Positions 1 through 7,468 are shown, counted from the stretch's first letter. The stretch is 8,391 bases of DNA from an uncultured Lentisphaeria bacterium (GCA_913042885.1 CAJWLW010000211.1:1-8391); one strand, 5' to 3'. The notes: generated from the sequence alone by a model not told the origin. A program made the numbers and translations.

Positions 1-886
1 CGGCGAATGCCTGGAGAATCGTCATGAGCCTGCGGTTGCCGCCAAAAGCCCCGCACCCCCAAAATCCGGTATGAATGACGGTCCGCGAGACATCCGGAAC
101 CAGGCGTTCACTCTCGGTGCGGGCCGCCGCAAAGCCTGTGAAGGCAGTGCACAGGGCATTGAATATCTTAGTCCAGTCGTATTTTATCGCCCGGCTGAAC
201 GGGTTCCGGCTGTACAGGTTCCGGCTGAACGGGTTCAGGTTCCGGCCGAACGTGTCGTAGGCACAAAAAATTTCCCGAGGCGCAGCCATGGCGAGAATAT
301 TGCTCATCGTCGGCGGCGACAGCGGCAGCGTCGCGGCTTCCACCTGCTCTTCTGTTGCCTTGGCGAACGCGTTGCCATACAGACCGAACGGGCGTCCGAC
401 TGCAGGATTCGGCAGTGTATCGAGCACACATCGGCGCTGGACGCCGGTAATCGTAACGGGCGTCGGGCTGCCCCGCTCATCAACGGTGACCACCGGCATG
501 CCCCTTGCATCGAGCGCTTCACGTACCGAGCCGAGGATGGGGTGCTCCGCCACCTGGAGCTCGTCCTGCGCAAGCAGCTGCCCACCATACGCGACAAACA
601 GGTGCGGGTCGGAAAAGTTCACGTGCCAAGCCACGGCTGCCGGATCCCCGGGCGCCGCGTACGCGAAATAACCGGGACGGATGGAGAATGCCGATTGCAG
701 CGTGACCTCCTCGGGCAACTCCTGCGCCGGCCAGCGCGCATAGTCGACCTGCCCCTCGAACGGGAAGCCAGCCCAACGAGCGATCTCGAACACCAGTTGC
801 TTGTTGCCGTCGTACAATTCCGGGGGATGCTCACGGATGAGCTCGCCCGCCTCGAAGCTGACGCGGTCAATCGGTTTCAGGCCCAT
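1..886 (-). CDS. PARG-like macrodomain protein, 3' end cut by window edge
   Basis: The minus strand is open without a stop from ATG at 886 to the window edge, giving 295 codons; the C-terminus lies outside. Two segments match the poly(ADP-ribose) glycohydrolase catalytic fold. The first is Y-G-G-Q-L-L-A-Q-D-E at residues 100-109, equivalent to the GGG...QEE catalytic loop. The second is H-T-G-F-W-G-C-G-A-F-G-G at 272-283, close to the TGNWGCGAFGG segment of animal PARG. Family knowledge suggests a cytoplasmic enzyme that hydrolyses ADP-ribose linkages or binds ADP-ribose. The first acid of the QEE pair is Asp here, so activity is inferred rather than shown. A short tandem repeat at residues 211-232 lies between the two segments. 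The ATG at 886 is preceded by GGGGGA at a normal distance; the ATG at 890 meets a stop after a few codons. No signal peptide is seen. It is transcribed divergently from the hydrolase gene. Confidence 0.85.
   Translation of the reverse strand, partial: MGLKPIDRVSFEAGELIREHPPELYDGNKQLVFEIARWAGFPFEGQVDYARWPAQELPEEVTLQSAFSIRPGYFAYAAPGDPAAVAWHVNFSDPHLFVAYGGQLLAQDELQVAEHPILGSVREALDARGMPVVTVDERGSPTPVTITGVQRRCVLDTLPNPAVGRPFGLYGNAFAKATEEQVEAATLPLSPPTMSNILAMAAPREIFCAYDTFGRNLNPFSRNLYSRNPFSRAIKYDWTKIFNALCTAFTGFAAARTESERLVPDVSRTVIHTGFWGCGAFGGNRRLMTILQAFA
191..256. repeat. 15-bp tandem repeat inside the PARG-like gene
   Basis: Four units start at 191, 206, 221 and 242 on the plus strand and follow the pattern CCGGCTGAACGGGTT. 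The units at 191 and 221 are identical, and the third is followed by an extra CAGGTT. All lengths are multiples of three, so the frame is kept. On the minus strand they encode Arg-Asn-rich units (RNLNPFS, RNLYS, RNPFS). This looks like a local in-frame expansion in a loop of the macrodomain. Confidence 0.85.
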
Positions 887-932
887 GCATAGTCCCCCAA
901 AAGAATGGTTGAATCGTTTTTGACGTGACACG

Positions 933-959
933 GACGGGCTTGTTTTCGTACAGCCCGTC
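933..959 (-). promoter_or_regulatory. leader hairpin upstream of the PARG-like gene
   Basis: GACGGGCT (933-940) and AGCCCGTC (952-959) are perfect complements separated by 11 bases. The hairpin lies in the presumed 5' leader of the PARG-like mRNA, between its promoter near 1039-1066 and the ATG at 886. No T-run follows on either strand, so it is not a normal intrinsic terminator. A role in leader control or mRNA stability is inference. Confidence 0.4.
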
Positions 960-1032
960 ACCAAACCAGGCAATCGAAATCGACTGCCATAGCCCCCGCA
1001 TGAGCATGCCCGCGCCTATCCCCGCCCTACCT

Positions 1033-1047
1033 GTGTATATAATACAC
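1033..1047. promoter_or_regulatory. inverted repeat 1, candidate operator
   Basis: GTGTAT-ATA-ATACAC is a perfect inverted repeat with 6-bp arms and a 3-bp centre. It covers the -10 box of the minus-strand promoter. It also contains TATAAT on the plus strand, but no convincing plus-strand -35 box lies at the right distance. The regulator is unknown. Confidence 0.5.
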
Positions 1048-1066
1048 GAAACTTAGTGTATTTCAA
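1039..1066 (-). promoter_or_regulatory. predicted sigma70-type promoter of the PARG-like gene
   Basis: Read on the minus strand, TTGAAA (1061-1066) is followed after 16 bases by TATTAT (1039-1044). It points towards the ATG at 886 and would give a leader of about 145 bases. The -10 box lies within inverted repeat 1033-1047, and the -35 box lies across the centre of inverted repeat 1051-1075, as expected for repression by a bound dimer. Confidence 0.55.
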
Positions 1067-1075
1067 GCACTAAGT
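1051..1075. promoter_or_regulatory. inverted repeat 2, candidate operator
   Basis: ACTTAGTG (1051-1058) and CACTAAGT (1068-1075) are perfect complements separated by 9 bp. They flank the -35 box of the minus-strand promoter and share the word GTGTAT with inverted repeat 1. The arrangement suggests a dimeric repressor with two sites. An NAD-sensing regulator would suit an ADP-ribose gene, but that is only a hypothesis. Confidence 0.5.
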
Positions 1076-1166
1076 AAAAGAAAAAGTTTCGGGGTAGGAA
1101 TGAAAATTTGCCGAGAAAGAAGGAGATCACTCACGAGGAACCGGCCGACAGTGGGCGATGGCATCA

Positions 1167-1195
1167 TTGACAGATTCGCAGGACTGTAGTACTAT
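1167..1195 (+). promoter_or_regulatory. strong sigma70-type promoter of the hydrolase operon
   Basis: TTGACA (1167-1172) and TACTAT (1190-1195) are separated by exactly 17 bases. Both boxes and the spacing are conserved in the second copy at 7543-7571. The predicted transcript start near 1202 is downstream of ATG 1158, which supports a translation start further on. Confidence 0.7.
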
Positions 1196-1203
1196 CCGAG
1201 AAG

Positions 1204-1215
1204 GTCGACATCGAC
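1204..1215 (+). promoter_or_regulatory. palindrome at the predicted transcription start
   Basis: GTCGA-CA-TCGAC begins 37 bases after the first base of the -35 box. In the second repeat copy the same position holds GTCGC-CA-GCGAC. An A/T pair has become C/G by matched changes in both arms. It could be an operator or a 5' mRNA element; the 2-base centre favours a DNA-binding site. Confidence 0.5.
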
Positions 1216-1257
1216 AGCTCTACTCTGCACCGACGCAGACGTTGATACAGCAGCAAC

Positions 1258-1264
1258 AAAGGAG
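1258..1264 (+). promoter_or_regulatory. ribosome binding site for the TTG start at 1278
   Basis: AAAGGAG lies 13 bases before TTG 1278. The spacing is a little long, but this is the only strong Shine-Dalgarno sequence between the promoter and the signal peptide, and it supports TTG as the start. Confidence 0.45.
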
Positions 1265-1277
1265 TCCCGGGCCCGCT

Positions 1278-4200
1278 TTGACAAGTTCGCAGTCCCATTT
1301 TCTGAGTGCTCACAGGCTTTCGCTACTCGCCTGTTCTCTGCTGGCGGCAAACGCACTGCTCGCCGGTCGCGCTCATGCGCAGTGCGAGAATTGTGATGAT
1401 ATCCAGGACCAGGTGTATTGCGACGTCGCCGAAGCAACCGCCCTCAGCGGCGGAACCAGCCAATGCGAAGCACTTGACGTCGTCTATCAGCTCGGCCTGG
1501 CGCACCTGACCGAAGCGCCCGCCTGCAATCAGACGATCGAAGAGTGCCTCGACGATATCGTCGGGACTATTCGTGACCTCATGGCCGAGGGGGCCGGGCA
1601 GCCGGTGAACTGCGACATCGCCGCCAACTCGCTGCATGCCGACCAGGACGGCGACGGACTCACGGACTACGAGGAAATCGCCTACTACGGCACCGATCCG
1701 TTTCGTGCGGATACCGACAATGACCTGCTGGCGGACGCGCAGGAAGTGCTGGTGTTCAGTACCGACCCGCTCGCGCTCGATACAGATAGCGACGGCACCT
1801 CCGACGTCTACGAAATACTCGACGACACCGACCCGCTCGACCCGACACAGGCGCCGGCACCCTTGGACTTCACCGGCGCCACGATCGTCGGTGGCACCCA
1901 CGAAGCGGGTGCGCTCCTCGACGACAGCGGCAACACCGTCCTCGAATGGAACGGCATCACTACGGATCAGGATGCGGTCACGGTAGTCTTCCCGATCAAT
2001 GACATTTTTGCGGTCTCCGCAACTGTCAGCGACCCCGCCCACGTCGAAACGCTGCTCGGCAGCCTGATCGTCACGATCAGCAATTACGACCCGCCCGCCG
2101 TCCTCGAGATCACCGTCGTCATCACCTACCTCGACGGCACCACCGCGGTAAAGACGCTCAATCTCTATGCGGAATCCACAATGTCCGACCCGCAGGCGGA
2201 CCCCGACGGCGACGGCCTCTCGAATCTCCTCGAGCTGCTTGCGGAGACGGACCCTGGCAACAGCGACAGCGACCATGGCGGGATCGACGATCGCAGCGAG
2301 TTGCTCGCCGGCAAAGACCCGAATTTTAGAGCGGACGACAAGACGGGAGATCTGGATTCAGACGGGTTCTCTGATCAGTGGGAGAATTTGCATGCCACGC
2401 AGCCTGCGGACGCCGGCTCAAGCCCGCTCGAAAACTATACCGCAGGGGGTGTGACTATGTTTTCAACCATGGTGACGCCGACTACCTCCGTTCCTGACCG
2501 GGCTTATGTATCACTGCCCGGAGTCGCATACGATGTGACCCCGCCGGAACAGCCGCTGCTGCCGCCGGACTTCATCGTCAGCCCTGCACCCAATTATCTG
2601 CCGCTTGTGATCTTTTTCTCCCGTACGATCACAACAGGCGAGGCCGAGGTCGCATACAAAGTGACGGGGTTCGTCGAATCCATCGCGTTTGAAGGGCTTC
2701 GTCACGCCCTGTTCCACGACGGACGGGTATCGGGACAGGGGGGCTGGCCGTTCGACCTTCTTGACACAGACAACGTCATCCCACTCGGAGCCGAGCCGCT
2801 CTTTCTTAACACAAACGACGTCATCGCACTGGGAGGCGAACCGCTGCTTCTTGACACAGACGACGTCATCGAGAAGGTATTGACGTCTGGCAAATTTTCT
2901 TATATCAAGAACCACAGTTTCGACATCGACGTTTTGTCGACGACCGGGCCGATCGGCGTTCTCACGCACGAGATTTCATTGGGGCCCCTGGGCTTGTGGT
3001 TCGGCCACGCTCCACTGAAGAGCGATGTGGATCTGTCCTGGTCCGGCTTGCACTCCGGCACATCAATCACGCAGGACGGTCCGGACACCGTCGTGCTCGG
3101 CGGCGACACAGAAACGGTGTCGATCACCTTCGAGGGACGGCTGCTCGAGCACAATTCACCGGCGATCAAACGCCGCGTCACGCTTACTAGCAACATCGGC
3201 GGGCTGAGCAATCCGATGCCGGTTGCGGATGTGATCGTCAAACAGCCGGACCGCATCGAATGGTGGACGACAGTCGATCGGTTTACAGAGTTGTCCGCGG
3301 ACATGACCGTGACAAACACCGGCGGTGCGGACGGCCGCATCACAGCCACGATCGATTCCATCACCGATCCGGCAGATTCGCAGCGTTTCGACGGACCATC
3401 GCGTGCGCCTGCTTTGGAGGAGGAATTCGTCGCCGGTGAACCGAAAGTTTTCATTCCGCTGCACAACTCGTCGGAGACGATGCGAACCATGAGTGTCGAC
3501 ATCGACGTGACTGTTGCGGACGCCGCTACCGACGACAGGGACGAGACCACCGTACCCGGCCGTTTCGTGCCGATCCACAATGCCGACACAGACAACGACG
3601 GCATTCCCGACCGCCATGACAACGACGGCTCGGCGCCGTTCATCCCGCTGCAGGTGCAGGTGTCGCCGGCCGTCGGCGATACCGCGATGATCCGCTTCGT
3701 CTACCCGAAAGCCTCGACGCCGGTGACCGCCGGCGCCGCGTTCGATCCCGGCACGATCCGCCTGTGGACCGCCGACGGCAACGAACTGCGCAACCCCAAT
3801 GACGCCCTCATCGACGGTGATTTCATCAGCCACGGCACGGCCTACCCGCTGTCGGCGATCGGCGGCACGGTCTATGTCGAAGGCATCCGTCCGGACATCG
3901 CGGCCGGCGGCACCGTGGTCACCGTCGAGGTCGACCCGGACGGCCCCACCGGGTCGCTGGGGTACGTGCTCGTGAATAAACTGGTGTTCACCGTCGTCAA
4001 TGTTGATCTGGATGCCGATTCAGATAATCGCGCCGGGCTCGAGAACAGCACCGCGGAGGAAGCAGTCGAAATGACCGGACCCGGAAAGATGATCTGCGTG
4101 AATGACGGTGATGCCGACGGAGACCTCATTCCCGACTACGCCGAGGTTGGTCTCACTCTCGAGACAAAAGACGCCAACCAAGCCGGCGCGCGTTTCACGC

Positions 4201-6560
4201 CTGTATCGGTGCGGTTCTCGAACGCAATCGATCTCTTTCAAGCCGAGATCCGGCTGACCTATGCCGCCTCGAATCCATCTTCAGGCAGCGTTCAAACTGC
4301 ACCGTATACACGACCGGCGGGACAGCCACTGCGGATTTGGACAAGAGACGGCGATCAACAACGAACAGGCACGACAGTGACGACAGGCGGACTGGGCGGA
4401 CATTTCATTGCTGCGGGCACCGTATACAACGTCAGCGACCTTTTCTCCAGTGCCGAGCAGGACATGGCAACGAACTTGCTCACGCTGTTCGTGGAAGGCG
4501 TCCTGCCTGCCGGCAACGAAATCATCGCCCTGCAGGTGGATCTCGACGGAAGCGCATCGACGTTTGCTTTGTCCACATTTGACGAAATCACTGTAACCTC
4601 CGTCGATCTGAAACTCATTCCGGATCACAATCGCGACCGCATCATCGACACGGACGACGAAGACCTGTACAACGTCGGAAGCCCCTTCTATTTCTGGCTC
4701 AATGACGACAATGACGACGGCGTGGTGCTGCGGTCGGGTCGCGACGGCAGAGATGATTTGCCTGGCGACACACCCCACGATCATTCGAACACGACGGTCG
4801 ACGGGGAGCGCGACTTGATAGATTTTGCACCGCTCCAAATCAGGCTCAACCCCGCCTCGATCCTTAATGACCCGACCGTACAGCTACGCCTAAGAACAAT
4901 CGAGGGTCGGATCAACATCGTTTACACCAATCTTTTCGGCGCCAATTCCGCCGATTATCTCGAGGATTTGACGACATCCGCCACGCTTGGCAGCGGCACC
5001 ACGGTGGAAGTCGGCACAGGGGGAATTACTCTGTCTGCGGCTTTCCGTACGCAGATTCAAACCAATGGTGAAGGTGTGCTGTTATTCGAAGGTTGCGAAA
5101 CGGACAACCAAGGCTTCGTCCTGGAAGTCGTCAACAATTTCGGGACGATATGTGCCGAATTGCTACCGGTCCATATGAATGGTGTGGAATCAATGTTTCG
5201 TCACGTCGACATCCGTTCTGCTGTCGGCGGATCAGGCGGCCATCCGACCCGTGACGATGCACCGAACTTTCCGGATTGCGTGGGCTGCACGCACAATCTC
5301 ATTTTCCTCCACGGTTACAACGTCGGCCCAGTGACGGCTCGCGGCTCACAGGCCGAGATATTCAAACGCCTGTACTGGTCAGGGTCCACGGCACGATATT
5401 ATGGCGTCACATGGCGAGGCAATGAGACGCAGGTGAACTTGCCGTATATCGATGCTTTCACGACCAATTACGCCATCAATATAGAAAACGCACTCGATTC
5501 CGGGCCGGCGTTAAGCAACTTTGTTCAGGCCATCAACGAAGGTGGCACGCGCACAACAACGGCAGCCGCCCACAGTATGGGAAGCGTCATCGCCGCTGGT
5601 GCGATCGTGAATTTCGCGGCGCCAATCTCCCGATTCTATATGATCAATGCCGCGTTCGCACTCGAAGCCTTGGATCCTTCGGCACGTGACCAGGTAATGG
5701 TCCACAACACATGGCGAGATGTTGGTGGAATTGCCGGCAATGACTACGGTCGTAGTCTCTTCGCGGCAAATTGGTACCAGTTTTTTCCGGCTGACGACGC
5801 CCGGTCGGAATTGACATGGCAAGGTCGGTTCACCGGCGTCCTGAGTATCAACGTACACAATTTCTACTCGCAGACCGAAAACGTCCTCAATAATTTTTCT
5901 GAGCATTGGGAATCTGGCGATCTGACGGACCTGGGTGGCAACCCGTGGAACTATTACCCCAGCGCAAATCTCCTCAACGCAGCGTTCGGGCCAACGTCGA
6001 GTCCATTGACGTCGGTGACCGTGTTGCGTTACCCGTGGGGAACGTCGGAATTACTCAAAGGTCGCCACAACATTGTCGGATCAAATTTAGGCGGTAGCAC
6101 GAAGATGGGATGGCGATTCAATTCCTTCTGGGAATCGCTGTCGCCAACAGTTGCCAACAATGTGTTCTTCCCTGCCTCTGGGCCCAATACGGACGCCTTG
6201 CGGACCGAGCCATTTTTTCGTAAGCAGGCTGGCTTACCGATTTTCACGTCGATCAAAGATCTTTTCAAACCGGGTGTCGGCGCCGGCTCCACGGGCAGCG
6301 TTTTCGCAGAGGCGCACCACAATCTGATTCTTGCCAAGGGCATTCCAGCACTGAGTTTCTCGGTCGCGTCGAATCCGGTGCTGGCTGGTGGTGTTCAGAA
6401 TATTCAGATGGATTTTGCAATTCAAAACTCGCTTGTCGGTTGGCCGATAGAGAGCGAGAGTATGAGCCGCCATATCTGGCGTCACGCCGATTTTAAGAAC
6501 GTCGCGTACGTCCACACATTCCAAGTCTACGACCGTTTTGTGGCTCTGGGGGGATTTTAA
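1278..6560 (+). CDS. secreted multidomain protein with C-terminal alpha/beta hydrolase domain
   Basis: A 1760-residue exported protein when read from TTG 1278. The frame is open from ATG 1158, but that ATG lies upstream of the repeated promoter and would add 40 residues before the signal peptide. Residues 13-34 form a Sec signal peptide (LSLLACSLLAANALLAG core, cleavage after RAHA). A Cys-rich segment (36-112) follows. Thrombospondin-3-like calcium motifs of the form DxDxDGxxD occur at about 122-130, 145-153, 168-176, 308-316, 358-366, 770-778 and 943-953. Two homologous beta-rich modules (about 785-917 and 970-1120) share RLWTADG/RIWTRDG and TVYVEGI/TLFVEGV, with a more diverged third at 1183-1316. 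The C-terminal domain (1338-1760) has HGYN (1345-1348) and AHSMG (1431-1435, nucleophile Ser1433, with Ala for the usual first Gly). By position, His1736 in WRHADF and Glu1534 in TENVL are candidate triad partners (inferred). The substrate is unknown; an esterase or lipase role is possible. Its stop overlaps the next start. Confidence 0.85.
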   Translation: MTSSQSHFLSAHRLSLLACSLLAANALLAGRAHAQCENCDDIQDQVYCDVAEATALSGGTSQCEALDVVYQLGLAHLTEAPACNQTIEECLDDIVGTIRDLMAEGAGQPVNCDIAANSLHADQDGDGLTDYEEIAYYGTDPFRADTDNDLLADAQEVLVFSTDPLALDTDSDGTSDVYEILDDTDPLDPTQAPAPLDFTGATIVGGTHEAGALLDDSGNTVLEWNGITTDQDAVTVVFPINDIFAVSATVSDPAHVETLLGSLIVTISNYDPPAVLEITVVITYLDGTTAVKTLNLYAESTMSDPQADPDGDGLSNLLELLAETDPGNSDSDHGGIDDRSELLAGKDPNFRADDKTGDLDSDGFSDQWENLHATQPADAGSSPLENYTAGGVTMFSTMVTPTTSVPDRAYVSLPGVAYDVTPPEQPLLPPDFIVSPAPNYLPLVIFFSRTITTGEAEVAYKVTGFVESIAFEGLRHALFHDGRVSGQGGWPFDLLDTDNVIPLGAEPLFLNTNDVIALGGEPLLLDTDDVIEKVLTSGKFSYIKNHSFDIDVLSTTGPIGVLTHEISLGPLGLWFGHAPLKSDVDLSWSGLHSGTSITQDGPDTVVLGGDTETVSITFEGRLLEHNSPAIKRRVTLTSNIGGLSNPMPVADVIVKQPDRIEWWTTVDRFTELSADMTVTNTGGADGRITATIDSITDPADSQRFDGPSRAPALEEEFVAGEPKVFIPLHNSSETMRTMSVDIDVTVADAATDDRDETTVPGRFVPIHNADTDNDGIPDRHDNDGSAPFIPLQVQVSPAVGDTAMIRFVYPKASTPVTAGAAFDPGTIRLWTADGNELRNPNDALIDGDFISHGTAYPLSAIGGTVYVEGIRPDIAAGGTVVTVEVDPDGPTGSLGYVLVNKLVFTVVNVDLDADSDNRAGLENSTAEEAVEMTGPGKMICVNDGDADGDLIPDYAEVGLTLETKDANQAGARFTPVSVRFSNAIDLFQAEIRLTYAASNPSSGSVQTAPYTRPAGQPLRIWTRDGDQQRTGTTVTTGGLGGHFIAAGTVYNVSDLFSSAEQDMATNLLTLFVEGVLPAGNEIIALQVDLDGSASTFALSTFDEITVTSVDLKLIPDHNRDRIIDTDDEDLYNVGSPFYFWLNDDNDDGVVLRSGRDGRDDLPGDTPHDHSNTTVDGERDLIDFAPLQIRLNPASILNDPTVQLRLRTIEGRINIVYTNLFGANSADYLEDLTTSATLGSGTTVEVGTGGITLSAAFRTQIQTNGEGVLLFEGCETDNQGFVLEVVNNFGTICAELLPVHMNGVESMFRHVDIRSAVGGSGGHPTRDDAPNFPDCVGCTHNLIFLHGYNVGPVTARGSQAEIFKRLYWSGSTARYYGVTWRGNETQVNLPYIDAFTTNYAINIENALDSGPALSNFVQAINEGGTRTTTAAAHSMGSVIAAGAIVNFAAPISRFYMINAAFALEALDPSARDQVMVHNTWRDVGGIAGNDYGRSLFAANWYQFFPADDARSELTWQGRFTGVLSINVHNFYSQTENVLNNFSEHWESGDLTDLGGNPWNYYPSANLLNAAFGPTSSPLTSVTVLRYPWGTSELLKGRHNIVGSNLGGSTKMGWRFNSFWESLSPTVANNVFFPASGPNTDALRTEPFFRKQAGLPIFTSIKDLFKPGVGAGSTGSVFAEAHHNLILAKGIPALSFSVASNPVLAGGVQNIQMDFAIQNSLVGWPIESESMSRHIWRHADFKNVAYVHTFQVYDRFVALGGF
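2757..2870 (+). repeat. 45-bp tandem repeat within the hydrolase gene
   Basis: Units start at 2763, 2808 and 2853 (the last partial) and encode 15-residue repeats. They read DTDNVIPLGAEPLFL, NTNDVIALGGEPLLL and DTDDVI, protein residues 496-531. The DNA units are still highly similar, for example (T)TGACACAGAC followed by GTCATC, so the duplication looks recent. The acidic DTD/NTN positions could bind calcium, but this does not match the standard thrombospondin-3 motif. Confidence 0.8.
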
Positions 6561-7468
6561 TGAACTGCCGTACCGCCCTCATCTGTGTCCTGCTGACAAG
6601 CACCTGGAGTTCGGCCGCACCGAAGGGGCAACTCAAGATTCACGTCGTCGACTACGAATCCGGTGCTCCGATCGCGGGTGCAGAAGCAAAGGTGACCTCA
6701 TTTATGGGCGGCGATGCGTGGAATGGAATAGAACTCGGCACCGCATCCGGACGGACAGCTGAGAATGGTTGGGTGACAATCGAATTCGAAGGCAAGATGT
6801 CGATTGCGGCGGGTGCCAAACACCCCGACTACTACAAAAACGGAATGACGGTTGATGTACACAAAGGTGCCGGCAAATGGCTGCCATGGGGCAAAGAGAT
6901 CGAGATTCGGTTACGACGACAAAAGAATCCGGTCCCAATGTACCTCGTCAGTTACAGTGAGCTTTTGCCGGTACAGGATGAGCCGGTCGGGTTCGACCTG
7001 GTCCTGGCGGATTGGGTCGCTCCGCACGGCGAGGGCCAAAACTCCGATTTCATCTTTGTTTGGACTCACGACTATCAAGCACCATACACCTACAACAGCG
7101 AAGTCAGCGTGACGTTCTCAAACCCACACGACGGCATCGTCGACGCCGGCGACGCGTTGGTTGAGCGGATGCTGATCTTCGAAGCACCAACGGATGGATA
7201 TAAGCCTTCACGGTATGTCTTCAACCGGCAGGCTGGCCGCAACAAGCAGCGTGAGTTGAGCTTCGACGAACAACGTGCGAGTGTGTTTCGGGTTCGCACT
7301 CAAATGGAAGGTGACACGCTCGCCGGCATGTACGGCTGCCTGATGAGTGATTTCATGCTGGTGTCGTCCCCTGAAGGGAAAGGCCGAATTCATTTTTCCT
7401 ATCTGCTCAATCCCGACCGCACCAGAAATCTCGAATGGAATGGCAAAAATCTGTTCAAGCAACGGTAG
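6560..7468 (+). CDS. secreted partner protein, translationally coupled to the hydrolase
   Basis: A 302-residue protein whose ATG overlaps the hydrolase stop by one base (TAATG), with a G-rich Shine-Dalgarno (GGGGGGA) just upstream; translational coupling is likely. Residues 1-20 look like a Sec signal peptide ending near SSAA. No lipobox Cys is at the cleavage point. Residues 24-85 (LKIHVVDYESGAPIAGAEAKV, GRTAENGWVTIEF) resemble a beta-sandwich of the carboxypeptidase-regulatory or Ig-like type. The rest is a distinct region with GFDLVLADWVAPHGEG at 144-159 and a C-terminal stretch FSYLLNPDRTRNLEWNG at 279-295. It resembles conserved secreted proteins of unknown function. It has no catalytic motif that I recognise. 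The coupling and shared export suggest that it binds, folds, anchors or protects against the hydrolase; this is inference. Confidence 0.85.
   Translation: MNCRTALICVLLTSTWSSAAPKGQLKIHVVDYESGAPIAGAEAKVTSFMGGDAWNGIELGTASGRTAENGWVTIEFEGKMSIAAGAKHPDYYKNGMTVDVHKGAGKWLPWGKEIEIRLRRQKNPVPMYLVSYSELLPVQDEPVGFDLVLADWVAPHGEGQNSDFIFVWTHDYQAPYTYNSEVSVTFSNPHDGIVDAGDALVERMLIFEAPTDGYKPSRYVFNRQAGRNKQRELSFDEQRASVFRVRTQMEGDTLAGMYGCLMSDFMLVSSPEGKGRIHFSYLLNPDRTRNLEWNGKNLFKQR

Larger units (their letters stand above)
1163..1251 (+). repeat. promoter-bearing direct repeat, copy A
   Basis: This 89-bp stretch aligns with 7539-7625 at roughly three quarters identity, with one 2-base gap (hand alignment). Its first 17 bases are identical in both copies, as are the internal TACTAT and CTGCAC and the terminal TTGATACAGC. 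Between these blocks the copies differ freely, and the gap breaks any shared reading frame. This argues that the stretch is regulatory rather than coding. Confidence 0.8.

Noticed and set aside
71..892. Long plus-strand open frame of 273 codons
   Set aside because: It is the antisense shadow of the PARG-like gene, whose minus-strand frame carries recognisable catalytic segments; the plus frame gives an Arg-rich sequence without family features.
1038..1043. Plus-strand TATAAT as a promoter for the hydrolase
   Set aside because: No -35-like box lies 16-18 bases upstream, and a far better promoter sits at 1167-1195.
1100..1189. Small plus-strand frame of 29 codons after GGGGTAGGA
   Set aside because: It overlaps repeat copy A and runs through the promoter boxes; there is no good promoter ahead of it and the product is Arg-rich and unrecognisable.
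1278..1400. Lipoprotein signal in the giant protein
   Set aside because: The Cys after the signal peptide is at the second mature position, preceded by Gln, which does not fit a lipobox; a standard signal peptidase I site fits better.
1323..2276. Minus-strand open frame of 317 codons
   Set aside because: Antisense of the hydrolase gene; a Val/Arg/Gly-rich low-complexity product generated by the Asp-rich calcium repeats on the other strand.
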